64,000 nt of DNA from Monarcha castaneiventris obscurior (Eukaryota; Chordata; Aves; Passeriformes; Monarchidae), in the NCBI GenBank assembly GCA_026261815.1, contig JAMPIT010000379.1, positions 22,826,001 to 22,890,000 on the forward strand, read 5' to 3'. Shown one piece after another: positions 49,444-61,204 of this stretch; within the stretch, counting starts at the first letter, position 1; each line of letters opens with the position of its first letter. The notes beneath the pieces were generated by a model. The model was not told the origin of the DNA. It saw nothing but the letters and a program-made list of their open reading frames with translations, and searched no databases. The position numbers and the translations under genes were made by a program.

Positions 49444-52400
49444 CAAAAAAAAGATTGAGCGTAAGGTTTCTAAAATGATTTGATTCTAGAAAAAAAACGA
49501 TAAACTAATTTGTATACCACTGGAAGAAAATTTATCTTCAAAAGCACAGACATAAGGCTAATAAAATAAATGTATTAAATCAACAAGTTTTTCATTCAAG
49601 TTAACAATAGCTATTTTTCCAAACAAAACTATTCATAGCTACAAGCCATATTAGAACACAGAACAAAAAACCTACACCAAGATGGCCATCACTGAACTGA
49701 ATTTTACCAAAGCTTTTGATTTCGTCTTTATTATCAGAAACTTTGAAGATTCGCAGTAGCAAAGTGTCTGACCACAAAACAAAATACCTTAAATAAATTC
49801 ACAATAACATGAATGGCCTTATGTCCCCCAAAAGGACATATTTGGAATGAACTTGCTTTCTATGCTTTCTTGCTATTCTGTTTAGGACATCATTATCCCT
49901 TAGGACTCAACATTTTATGTATGATGCAATTAAGATGTAAAATCTTCATAGGAAATTTAATTAATTAGGTACTGTTGGCTGTGTAAGCTTTACTGTGAAC
50001 ACCTAGCTAGACATCACATAAGTTCTTTCCTATTCAAGACTAGAATTTTCCATTCCTGGAAAGAAAGCGACATTTCCTATGGACGAAACATATTATTTAA
50101 GCCTTTGAATATCTGATTTCAGTTCTCAGATTCTCAGGTGCATAGATCTTTACTGGAGATTTATCAGTTATTCAGTTTACCAGTTTCAGTATAGACTTCC
50201 TCAAATGACAGCTACCTTTGCACAACAGTAAGCTGAAATATTCTAGGAATAGTTTTCCAAAAGATTACTAGAGTCTTTCTTTGTGCTTCCTATAATCCCC
50301 TGTTGGAACTATTGGATTCTTATGGAAGCCTACAGGCATTAAAGTGGCATTTCAGCGCTTGTGTTAGTGCTTCATTTGTGATTAGCCTATACTAATAAAG
50401 AGTCAACTATTTTGAATTAAAAACACCACGTTACTTGAGTGAATAGATGTGCTTGTGGGCATAGGATCCTGGACTGGATATGAACTCTTCTCAATGGAAC
50501 AAACTTAACAGTGTAGCCTCAGGCAATTACTTAACCTATTAAACTCCACTAACTCCATCTGAGGACTGGAAATTGTTATTCCTCTCCCCCACACTTTATA
50601 TGCCCGAGCTGTTCCAAATTCTTGTAAGACCAAAAAATCAGCTGGTGTAAATGCAAGAAATTTTCCAATTCACTTCAGCATCAGATCAGGTTTTGAGACA
50701 CAGACTCTTGTGTGTGAGACATTCAGACCTGGTTATTGATTTGATGTGTAGGACCTTGTGCACTGAGGACAGTCAATGATCTTCAAGGAGAGATACAAAA
50801 AACATTTTCTAAGTATTCTTTATCTTTTTTCCCTGTACAAATATGGCTGTTTCCCTTTGTCCAGGTAACAGGAACCACCATGTCAGTTTTATCAATGCTC
50901 TGTTCAAATTATGAAAATGAAAGGAACTTGATTCAGCATGGAAATCAGCTGCTATACAAGGTGTGCTACAAGAAGGCAAACTTGGTAGTGTCAGTTTAGT
51001 ATTTGTGCAATTGAAAAACTGCAGGTGGGAATTAGCAAGCACTGCCTAAGTGAAACAGATATAAATATTTTAGTCCTATTTGATGCTGGATATTGGAAAA
51101 GCCAATGGTCTCACCCTCTGAAAATTTTGCAAACTCAGTAAATAAGAACACTTTTTCTAGACTTGCATCTCTATCTGCCATGCAACAAAAACATTGTCAG
51201 ATAAGGGCAATCAGAGGTGGAAAGAGAGATCCAAATTCAGATTGTACATATTCACATTGTTAGTGGTTATTTATTCATTTATTGCTAAAAACCTGTAGTT
51301 TGCATGATTTTACCAAAGCTACAATACACATGCAGTCAATACCCCTCCATCCTACTATTTCTCTTCTTTTCACACAATTGCATTTGAGCTATTTATATGT
51401 AGAACTGATGATGGTTTTCATGTCGATATTACTCAGCTCTTCACCTGTGTTGATAACACACACTGATAATTAGAGTTACTAATGATAGATAAATATCTCA
51501 TTTGTGTCCATGCAAGATTTGGTGTTGACAAAAACATCAAATTTTTGATTCTTCCACCAAAGACAGCTAATGAACATCAGCCTACAGAAGACATTGCCTT
51601 TATTAAAATCCAAGGGCTTTGTGTTCATTTACTTTTGGGGACATACCAAGATTATCTTTAATCTCTGTTCTTTCATTATTGTGTAGTGGACTCACACCTT
51701 CCTGTGTTCTTTTTATTTATACAGCTGAATAACCTTTTGCTATTTGTTTAATTTCCTTCACAAAGTCTGGCCCAAACAGGCTTTTGGCATGTCTCACATT
51801 ATCCCCATACTACAGGATTTTGACTTAGGTCATGTCAGTGAAAGAGGTCATATTAACCACCCTTGGATACCCATAGTACTGTAACTACTTTGCATGCACA
51901 CCCTGCCATGCATTAGAGTTATGATGGAGGTGACTGGTTCCTTTTCATCCAACAGCTGCTTCCTGACCTCTCTAACACAAATCTTAAGTGTAGTAAGTGC
52001 TGCTCCCTTTTGATAATGTCATTTTTCCTGAGCAGTCTCACCTGTTCTTGGTTTGATAAATGTCCCCTTCACCTATTCACACTCCCTTTTCAGGCTTGCA
52101 CATGCAGAAGTCTTTATTTTTTGTATGTGGAGGGTCCAGTACTTGCCAGCTGCCCCCCTGGCTCATTTCCACGCTCCCTGACACCACTTTAACACCAGTT
52201 AACATTCTATTGGCAGCTCCCACTGACATGCATGTGGGTGAATCCCTCTCACTCCAAGGAAACAGTCAGGCCAGAAATTATCTCAGCCACAGCCAAAATG
52301 ACATGCAGAGCAGCCAGGATTGAATCGGCCCTTGATTGTTTTAGACCCCACACAACGTGCATGAGTTGATGCTTAGAAAATGGATTGCACATTGGGCAAT

Positions 52401-52903
52401 ATGGTGAGGGGCACGAGAATGACAGGAGCTGCTCATTTAGGAGGGATAAGCACCAGAGGCTTCACAGTATGAGGGGCCACAGTGAAGGCAGGTGTTTAGA
52501 TGTACTGAGGGCGTTCACATGCTCTATAATAGATGTGGAGGGATATAACTACTATGATGAAGAATTAGACTGGTATGAGTAGCAGCAGTGGTCAGGCATG
52601 CAAACCTCATTTCTACAACCATTCTATAGCTGCAAGGATGTCTTGATTTCTCCAAATAAATGAGACAAGTCTGCAAACAGATAGCAAGGCTTCACTCTGC
52701 AAGAGAATGGTGGAAAGAACAGCTGGAGAGATGTCCATGGCACCAAAACAAAAATTTTGCAAAGTATTTTTAAGAACTTTTCTAGCAATGTATGCTGCTG
52801 CTTGGCAAAAGTACTGAACAAATCTTACAGCCAAACTTTGTTAAAATGTCATCATCTTCAATGCAAATAGGTTTGCTTAGTACACAACACACAGTACGCA
52901 ACA
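49444..52903. other. Unclassified DNA, no gene seen
   Basis: No gene or element recognised. Frames such as 52010-52192, 52060-52323 and 52385-52582 are unsupported. The last ends in a tyrosine- and acid-rich peptide but has no splice or family evidence. Confidence 0.5.
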
Positions 52904-52962
52904 CAATAATTCACCTTTGCACTTCTTGTGAGGACAAGAAGTGCAATTCTTGTGAATTATTG
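52904..52962. repeat. Long 59-bp hairpin (inverted repeat), two stems
   Basis: The inner stem is 13 perfect base pairs (52917-52929 with 52934-52946) closed by a 4-nt GAGG loop. The outer stem is 11 perfect base pairs (52904-52914 CAATAATTCAC with 52952-52962 GTGAATTATTG). They are separated by an asymmetric bulge (CT on the left, TTCTT on the right). In all, 24 of the bases on each arm pair. Such a structure is very unlikely by chance. Possible sources are a template-switch mutation, a miniature transposon remnant or a hairpin RNA; none is shown. Confidence 0.95.
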
Positions 52963-54159
52963 GCTCAGAAAATAAAACCATTAAGCTTTGAAATGCAGAA
53001 AGAACATTAAAAAGAAAAAGAAATCTGTGAAAATTTCACTAGGAGAAGTACCTTCTCAAAATGTAAATATTTTTGCACCGTAAGTACTGCAATGCTTTCA
53101 TTATCAATGCCATTATTTTTTGTGCTGTATAAAGACATCTGAGATTAGAAAGCACATGAAAACTACTCAGTGAACCCATTAAAACAGCAACATTATCTGA
53201 AAAGCAAATTCTAATAATGCATACATTTAAATCTCATAATAATCCCATAATAGGACAAGAAGAACTATTATTTCAGCATAGACAGTGCTGGCATGGGGCA
53301 TAATTTAACTTGAATCTCACAGCTCCGTCAGACTAACCAATGTCCTGGGTGCCTTGATAAACTACAAGGAGCAGATGCATAATAAGATAACTCAGACAGC
53401 TTGCTAAAGTTTCATCTGCCTGTGGGACCCACTTGGTACAGCCAGAGCCCTTTGCCAAGTCTACTTTCTCACTCTGTATAGATGGCACTGCTCCAGTAGC
53501 AGCTCTGATCTTCTATCTGGCTGCTACACACAACCTCAGACAGAGAGCTTTTATTATCCATTAGTTACAAAGGCCTATGAAGAGCAATGAGACCTACCCA
53601 CTACTTAGCGCTCCTTAGCAGGTGGTCCAGCATTTTTAAAATCCCATTTTCAAAAGCTCTAGAGGTGACAAAATTCAGCTTCCAGAAATGGTTCAGGGTA
53701 AAGTGGACCTTGAGCCCAAAAGAATGTGAGCGCTCAACATCAGAAACCAGGCTTGGGATTTAATAAGTTCTAAAATTTTAATAGAAAACACTGACACTGT
53801 AGAAGTAGTGAATTTCTTATGAGTAGTTCCTGAAACCACTGGGCTCCCCAGCTATGATATCTCAGATCCCTTTAGAAGGTTTCTTTCTACACATACATTT
53901 CCGCTGCAGAGGTTTAACTTGTCACTTGAATTGCTCCACTAAAGCTTGCCTAACCTTGAGGGATCCATGCTCTGAGGGGTCATCTGAGCTTCAAGTGAGT
54001 CAGAACTGCTGTCCTTGGTCATGTATAACTGTGCAATTCCTAGAAAGTTCATTCCACGGTTCTGTGCACTGCAGCAAGCCATATTAATCTATCATGTCTT
54101 TGCTGAAATACAGTAGCAGGACTTTTTTTGACGTTTCTAGAGGGTATTCTAGCTTCCAG
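52963..54159. other. Unclassified DNA, no gene seen
   Basis: No recognised gene or element. A 77-codon + frame at 53854-54087 is unsupported. Confidence 0.5.
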
Positions 54160-54518
54160 GTTTAGCCTGGAGAAAAGAAGTCTCTGGGGAGACCTTAATG
54201 CAGCCTTTTGATATTTAAAGGAGGCTTATAAAAAAGATGGAGAAAGACTTTTTATCCAGTCCTGAAGTGACAGTATGAGAGGCAACAATTTTAAACTGAA
54301 AAAGGGTATATAAAAGGATATAAGGAATAAATTCTTTACAATGAGTGTGGCGAAACACTGGAACAAGTTGCTCAGACAAGCTGTGAATGCCCAGTGCCTG
54401 GAAGTGTTCAAGGTCAGGTTGGATGAGGCTTTGAGCAACCTAATCTAGTGGAAGGTGTTCCTGCCTGTGTCAGACCCCTTCCAACCCAACCCGTTCTATG
54501 ATTCTGTGATTCTATGAG
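54160..54518 (+). mobile_element. CR1 LINE 3' fragment
   Basis: Matches the CR1 3' end in + orientation: GCCTGGAGAAAAGAAG and GGGGAGACCTTAATGCAGCC from the ORF2 C-terminus, then GAACAAGTTGCTCAGACAAG, GTTCAAGGTCAGGTTGGATG and a terminal ATTCTGTGATTCTATGAG tail at 54501-54518. It is 5'-truncated. It is fairly well preserved but interrupted by stops, so inactive. Confidence 0.95.
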
Positions 54519-57500
54519 TCTATTTCTTTGTGAAGAGGCACAAAGAACTAGCAACACAAAAATACCAGCTTCACTGAAAGAACTGAATAACTATGCTAGA
54601 AGTATTTACTTTAAGATTTTAAATCCTCTTTTTCTTCATGTCAGCTGTTGCACAAACACTCAGTGTTGCTTAGAAAACAAATTCATAGGGTCTTCATATA
54701 GGGTAGCACTCACACAGGGAATAAAACCTCTCAAAAAAGGACAGTCAGTTACCTAAATGGTGCCACAAATCTTTCTTGCAAGGGTCCTTGCAGTGGCCCA
54801 AACTATTGTGCTGATGAATTCTTATGATCCAGTGTATTTTTCTGTGTGGTGCAGTAAACAGCCTCTTGGGGTTTGTGCTGTGACGACCTCATTCTGCACA
54901 TTTCTTACCAGATCCCATACCTATTTATTATGATTCCTCCAATTTGATATATGCCAAAATTGTCCTTCACACTTGACAGTCCCATGTTCCAAAAATTTGC
55001 AGACTCTCTTGGTATATTTTACATAAAGGTTGGATATCCTGCATGTTTTAATATTTCCTCATTAATCCTCAGATTATTTATGGAGAAAACATTCATCATT
55101 CCATTAGCTTGGAGGTTCCTTTTTATTGAAAACAAAACAAATAATTTATTTTCATTGAAAATAAAAGAAATAATGGTATAACCATTTATAGATCCTGATT
55201 ATTCATCAGATATTATCAATTTCTAGGAAGTAACAGAAATTCTTTTGATATTTTATATTCATTAACAATCCTCTCCGTCTTACTTTGGCCATCAACCACT
55301 TGTAAGTAGTATAATTGTGAAATGGACTCTTTAGATGCAAAACATTAACCTCCAATAACAGACTTTTACTTAAGTAATGAAAATGTGTCCAAATACTCCA
55401 CGTTTCCTAATGCAGCAAATCAGCACTGTCCACACACTCAAAATGAAGATTATACATGCATGTGTGCTTCTGGTTAGGCATCCAAAAAAAACAACAACTT
55501 GAATTTCAGTTTAGGGGTACTCTACTGCCTTAGCTGGCTGCTCCCATACTTTGGGGGTTTCGTTTTGTGAAGCTGAAATATGATAAACTGAATATAAACT
55601 GGGTCCCTCTTATAGATCATTAATAGGGCCGCGATTTTTTTTTTTTTAATTTTTTTTTAATGTGATTTCTATCCTAAGATGAAAGACTATGCTCTGATGA
55701 ATTTAGTGAATATTTTGGTTCTGTAGTGAGCATGGAGTCAAGATTTCTGGATTATGGTCTTGGACACTACTAAATTGTCATAACATTTTCTGATCTCTTC
55801 TCCCCATTATTAGACTAGATTATCATAAAAATTAATGATTTTTCTACCAGATCCTTCAAATCAAATACTGTTCAGCAAGTCAAAACTGAGATAACCTTCA
55901 AACCATATAGCCTCTTTAAACATATATCAACAGACTCCAGAATAACAAGTTCTAGAACTTGAATATCCATGAAGAAAAAGTTCAGAAACAGATTGGGTAA
56001 AATGTTTTAGCATAGGAATTTTTCAGCACAAAACCAGACATGTCAATGACATTTTTATGTCCTTTTCATAGTAAGTTGCAGAATGAAGCCAACCAATCTG
56101 CAAAAATTGTACATGTACCGTAAGTCAGCAAATATTCCTCCTGTTGCCTGGGCTGTTTGATCTCACAGTCTAGAAGAGAAGCAGAGCTATATTTAATGAC
56201 TCTCACAGCCAGAATTTCAATTTTAAAAACCATCCCTGAGCTCTATGGTCCTTTGAAATACAAAACCCTCCTCTCATTTTCCTGTTCAGAGAGCTTGAAA
56301 CAGATGACGGCAGGATCCTTCCAGCAAATTGCTGACAGGTAGCTGTCTGCCAGGATTCCAGCCGGAAGCCAAATTCACAGGGGTCAAGGGTTGAGGTGAA
56401 CGTTATGCATCCACAGACAAGCCTTATAACAGCCAAGTACAGAAGAGAAGGCTTTTGAGAACCTCCACAAGGGTATCAGAAGCAGTGTTTAGGGAATGGG
56501 GAAGATATGCTTCAGTCCCTTGCACTTGCATGGTAGGTGATGAAGTCTATAACTGAATGAGGTCTAAGGACACTGTTAAGTGACAGAAATACTGGAGATA
56601 TTTTGTCAATATCTGGATTACCAGGTCCACAAAAATATATTATTCGTGGGTTGCTCAGGTGCTACGTCACCATCCCAAAACAATTTGTTAGTACTGGCTT
56701 TACTATTTCATTTCTTGGGCTGAATAGCAGATTCTTCTCTGCCACGGAAATATTCACACTTTCTGTTTAAAAGAGAAGCTGGGGTTCATCACTGCAATGC
56801 AAGCAGCATAAATATTAATTCTTCTGGAGTTTTGTTTTTACCTTTGAAGAGAAAAATAGGAGTCTTCATGCAATTCCTATGTTATGTTAGTGAGAGGTAA
56901 GATAACATAGAAGCCAAAACCCTTTCAGGTGCTTTTACAGAGGAAAGTTTTACACAGGTTAATGTGGGACAGATAGTAATGACAGACTCTGCAGAGCTGG
57001 TCAAGAAAATAAGAGAACTGAGGCTAGAACAATAGTATTGCCAACAAAGAAAATGTAAAAATTAATGAGTTTGTAGGCACTAAATGGAGCATTAGGAATT
57101 TATTAGAACAAAGCAGACAAAAGAGTAAAAACTTCCACCAATATTCTCTGCACAACAGTGGTATTCATGTTGGGGTGGAGCACAGAAACACTGATAATAA
57201 GAAGTTTGCCTCTATTTCCTATTTAGCATTCCTCCCTGCTTCATGTTTGTGTGCTTAGAAGGATAGGTGACACCAATTTACACTAGCTTGAACTTAATCC
57301 TGCTTTATCCACTCCGCAAGTAGCTTATTTAACTTGAAATGCAAGACCATTTTACATTTCAGGACCTTAATACAGACCGTGTAAGGAGCAAGCCCTTTGC
57401 AGTTTGGATGATGGGTTGTGATTCTATAAGCATTTAGTGACAGGAAAGAATTTGTATATGCTCCTCTCCTAGTCAGGCATCTTAACTAAACTTAAAATTT

Positions 57501-59736
57501 CAGTTAGAATATCCTTTAAGTGTGGCCATGTCTGTTTTATAAAGATAAAGTTTATTTCCTGACAGTCCGAGGTGAAGCATTGTGTTTTTGTGAGTGAGGT
57601 AGGTATCCTGATTACATTTTGCAAACTGGTATTTCTGTCTCTGTCGCATTGTAACATAAATCACACACCATGTATGAATGCATCATTTAAAGTCACATAG
57701 GTGTATGGCATACTGTGGCAGCTCTTTCTCTCAAGAGTCTGCTGGTAGTTTGATAATGGTCTCAGACCTTGACATCAGTGCCTTTTGGCAATTGACCTAC
57801 AAGAGACATGTACCAGCAAATGATGCTGACTGTAGATAAGGGATAAAAAATACATGATGAAGATAAATCTCCCTTCCTTCCTAGCAGGAAAAAAAAAGTA
57901 GTAAAAGAGTGTCCTTGATTACTGATATACAGAGAACCTGAAGAACCAAAGGCTGTTTACAGTGAAATGGCAAAGTGCTGATGGAAAATGTCTTTGGCAG
58001 CGTGTGAGGAAATGGGGGAGTGAACAAAAGACAAAAGAAACAGTCCATGTAAAACTTCCTGCCTGCATAAAAAAATTCCTCTATCAACCTTCCTAGCTAT
58101 ACAGAAATTGCAAGTTAAATGTTTTATTCCTCAGATTTATTACTTTTATGTGCCCAAAATTTATAAAATGTTTCCAGAATTGAGTGGTCATTTGCAAGGT
58201 GTCGTTTGGAATATGTGTGCTGGGCTGGTCATCTAAATTCAAAAAAGATAAAATTGAACTGGAAAAGAAGTAGAGACAATCTGTAGAATTTATTAAGTAA
58301 AGAGAAAGACTTACAGTGAGACCTTGTAGAGGTTGTTTAGCCAAGCAAAAAAAGAAATGGAAGAGGATAAATGAGGGCTATAGAAATATCTCTTTGGAGG
58401 AATAGAATGGCTTAAGCTAAATGCATGTACGAACATAAAATCAAATTACTGTAAATTGATCATGAATAAATCTATTCTGGAAATTCCTATTTTCTGAGGA
58501 GCAAAATTTTAAGAGTATCCACACAGGCTCTCAGAGAAAGTGAAGCTAAATTTGTTTTAAGATGAAATTCAGTTGACATATAAGGAGAGCTATATAACAG
58601 AGTAAGAAAATGTCTGGGACTAGGACATTGGCAGCTCACTTCAGGCCCCTAGACAGCAGTGACCAGTGCCATGTCCTCAAGCACTGCTCCTGGCCTCCAG
58701 CTGCCAGTCCAGAAAAGTTCTTCTGCAAGATCTGAGTAGTATTTGCCAGACTTATGTAGGTTTTTCAGCTAAGTTATAGTGTCTCAAATGGTATAGGGTG
58801 GCATCTTCAAGCTTCTGAGTCAGGCTGTGGGCATGGGCAATCAGACTTCAGATATGTCATAGGCAGCAACATACCCTAAGTACCTGGAAATTTATGAGCA
58901 TGTATTGAATTTATAACGTGTTCTCAAGACATTTTACTTGTCACATATGAAGGCCAGGGAGGAATTCCCCAGTTGGATGCTCTAGTTTCTGGGGGAGGCA
59001 GATTCTGCTTTCAATTTTGAAACTGAAAAGTATTCACCCTAACTGCAGGGAGGAAGTTTACGAGATATATTTGAGGGTCACAGTGCATGATATAGCTTCA
59101 GGATGATGCTAAGGGTTAAAGAAGTTATTGATCAAGCCAGGGGGTTTCTCCCAAGTTTTACTTTAAAGGACTTTTTCCTCTTGCCATTCTCTATAAAGAA
59201 GAAAGTAGTCAGTCCTTGAGTGAATTTTGTTTAACATATACTATGCTAGTAGAGAGACATTTTCAGTTTTTCAGTCATGATTCCCATGGCACAGCTGTGA
59301 TACTTAGCCCATGTAAAACTATAAATTCAGCACAAGGTGATGGAGATGCTTTGCAGTTTTGAGTATTAGTTACTTGTGGAGTCTCTACAACCTTTGGAAC
59401 TAGAGAGTTTTCCTTGGTGGCCCACAGCTCTGGGTGTTCTAACCCATATGAACCAGACTGTCTACTAGATCATGACCTAGACTGTCTCTTCCAGCCATAT
59501 ACTCCTATTTTAGGGCCATATTAGCATAATAATCAATGCTGAATTCTAGGAGAACTTGCATTATGCTGCCCTGAATTTTTTGTGAAGGCTAGCCGTATGT
59601 ATTTTTACATTGATTTGCTAGCTCCTGGACATGTTTTTCCATATGTCAGAATAAATAGATGCTATTTTATTTTAGATATTCAGTGTCTTTGCTGTAGTCT
59701 GTCTCTTTTGTGGAATCATCTCAATGGATTTTTAGA
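54519..59736. other. Unclassified DNA with one weak exon candidate
   Basis: No retroelement recognised. A T-rich run lies at about 55636-55660. Two faint stretches recall decayed CR1 (for example 59440-59500) but are too diverged to call. The only coding candidate is 56169-56338. Confidence 0.5.
56169..56338 (+). CDS. Candidate 170-bp exon, unknown protein (weak)
   Basis: A pyrimidine-rich tract ending GATCTCACAG (AG at 56167-56168) precedes it and CAG/GTAGCT closes it. Read from a codon boundary (phase 0) it is open for 56 codons and ends in phase 2. The peptide includes EAELYLMTLTARISILK and LLSFSCSESLKQM. I recognise no family, and a 77-codon frame is open on the opposite strand. Its phases do not connect with the other two exon candidates. 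Confidence 0.18.
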
Positions 59737-59775
59737 GGGGTTTTTTTGTTGTTTTTGTGGGGTTTTGGGGAGGGG
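59737..59775 (+). other. G-run cluster, possible G-quadruplex
   Basis: Four runs of four G lie at 59737-59740, 59759-59762, 59767-59770 and 59772-59775, with loops of 18, 4 and 1 bases. They sit in a G/T-only neighbourhood that ends in a long T-run (about 59818-59831). The right-hand three runs are compact; the first is distant. This could form an intramolecular G-quadruplex with one long loop. Confidence 0.6.
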
Positions 59776-60711
59776 ATTGTGTTGGTCGTGGTGTTTTGGG
59801 CTTTTTTGTTTTATTTTGTTTTTTTTTTTTTAATAGAGGTCTCAGACATATTGGATATACTTGAAAAATTCACAGGAAGGTGCACAGCTACAGTTACATA
59901 TCTAAAAATATCCACACAACCCTAAATATTAAATAACATTATGCACAGAGAACATAACCTATACTATATTAAGCTGTGAGCCTTGTATGTGCCATCTGAG
60001 TTTTCGCTTGTTTTACCTGAGGCTGCTATGTGGTTATGAGGAGGTGAGTGTAACTGGCCAGATAGAAATTAAAAGCAAGAAATAAAACATTTAGCGATAC
60101 AATGTGGCTATAAAAAAACCCCTACAACATAATAGATGGGAGATTAATGGAAATATGTTTAAGTAACTTATTTCTCCCAAGAAAAAAAAAAACTGGTGTC
60201 TCAAGATCTCAGTCCTTATATTCAAAAGCCCACTTGGAAGAGGTTTTGGGAGAAAAATAACAGAACTACCTCCTGAGACAGCAGTTGCTTCAGGAGGAGG
60301 CTGGGTGAGAATCTGAGTTGTCACAAGAATGCAATGCTGAGTCAGAGTATTCTTGTGGGAAATGCCCCAGTTTAGGATGCATGTGAGTTTACCAGGGAAA
60401 GTGAGCCAGCATGTAAGCTGTGACACTGATCTACCACACTCCTGGCCTGGGCATGAGGAAGCAAATCAGGATCCTGGTGCAGAGAGCTGTAGTTACTCTT
60501 TCCAGTATCTGAGTCATTAGTCACAGCTGCCACCTGAGACCTGGTAGCTGACTCCAGGCCAAAATCAACATGCTGGCTACAATCACTGAATGTAAGAATA
60601 TATTAAAGGAAGCAGGAATTACACTAGGTATCATGTCTCATATTTTAGTTCCTTGCCCTGTCACTGGAAATAGAGGCTGCTGGAGCTGAAACCAGCATAC
60701 ACAGGTACAAA
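59776..60711. other. Unclassified DNA, no gene seen
   Basis: No recognised element. An 8-bp inverted repeat CCTCCTGA / TCAGGAGG (60269-60276 and 60290-60297) is present. A 111-codon minus frame at 60091-60426 has no motif. Confidence 0.5.
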
Positions 60712-61204
60712 ACACAGAATCACTGAATCACAGAATAAATGAGGTTGAAAAATACCTCAGAGATCATTGAGATCCAACCTGTAACCAAATACCACCATGT
60801 CAAATAGACCCTGGCACTAAATGCCATGCCCAGTCTTTCTGTAAATACCTTCATTCACAGTGATTCCACCACGTCCCTGGGGAGTCCATTCCAATGTCTA
60901 ATCAACCTGCTTGTGAAGAAATTCTTCCTAATGTTCAGCCCAAATCTCCCCTGATGCACATTAATACTATGTCCTCTTGTCCTGTCACTGGTTGCCTGGG
61001 AGAAGAGACTGACCCCCATCTCACTACAGCCTCTTTTCAGGTGCTTGTAGAGAGCAATAAGGTCCCCCGTGAGCCTCCTTTTCTCCAGGCTAAACATCCC
61101 CAGCTCCCTCAGCTGCTCCTCATAAGACTTGTGCTCCAGACCCTTCAGCAGCTTCCTTCTCTTCTCTGGACACTCTCCAGCACCTCAATGTCCTTCCTGA
61201 ATTA
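60712..61204 (-). mobile_element. CR1 LINE 3' fragment with readable ORF2 C-terminus
   Basis: The + strand begins ACACAGAATCACTGAATCAC, the reverse complement of a CR1 tail. On the minus strand 60855-61097 stays open for about 80 codons and encodes the CR1 ORF2 (endonuclease/reverse transcriptase) C-terminal tail, with [19 protein letters not shown] and [17 protein letters not shown] motifs. The reverse transcriptase catalytic domain itself is missing because the copy is 5'-truncated near 61204. It is the best-preserved CR1 reading frame in the window but cannot mobilise. Confidence 0.96.

Noticed and set aside
52385..52582. Frame ending in a Tyr/Asp/Glu-rich peptide, considered as a pseudogene piece
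   Set aside because: I could not match it to any family with confidence; short length makes the acidic tail unconvincing.
59440..59500. Faint CR1-like CTAGATCATGACCTAGACTG stretch
   Set aside because: Too short and diverged to distinguish from chance without a profile search.
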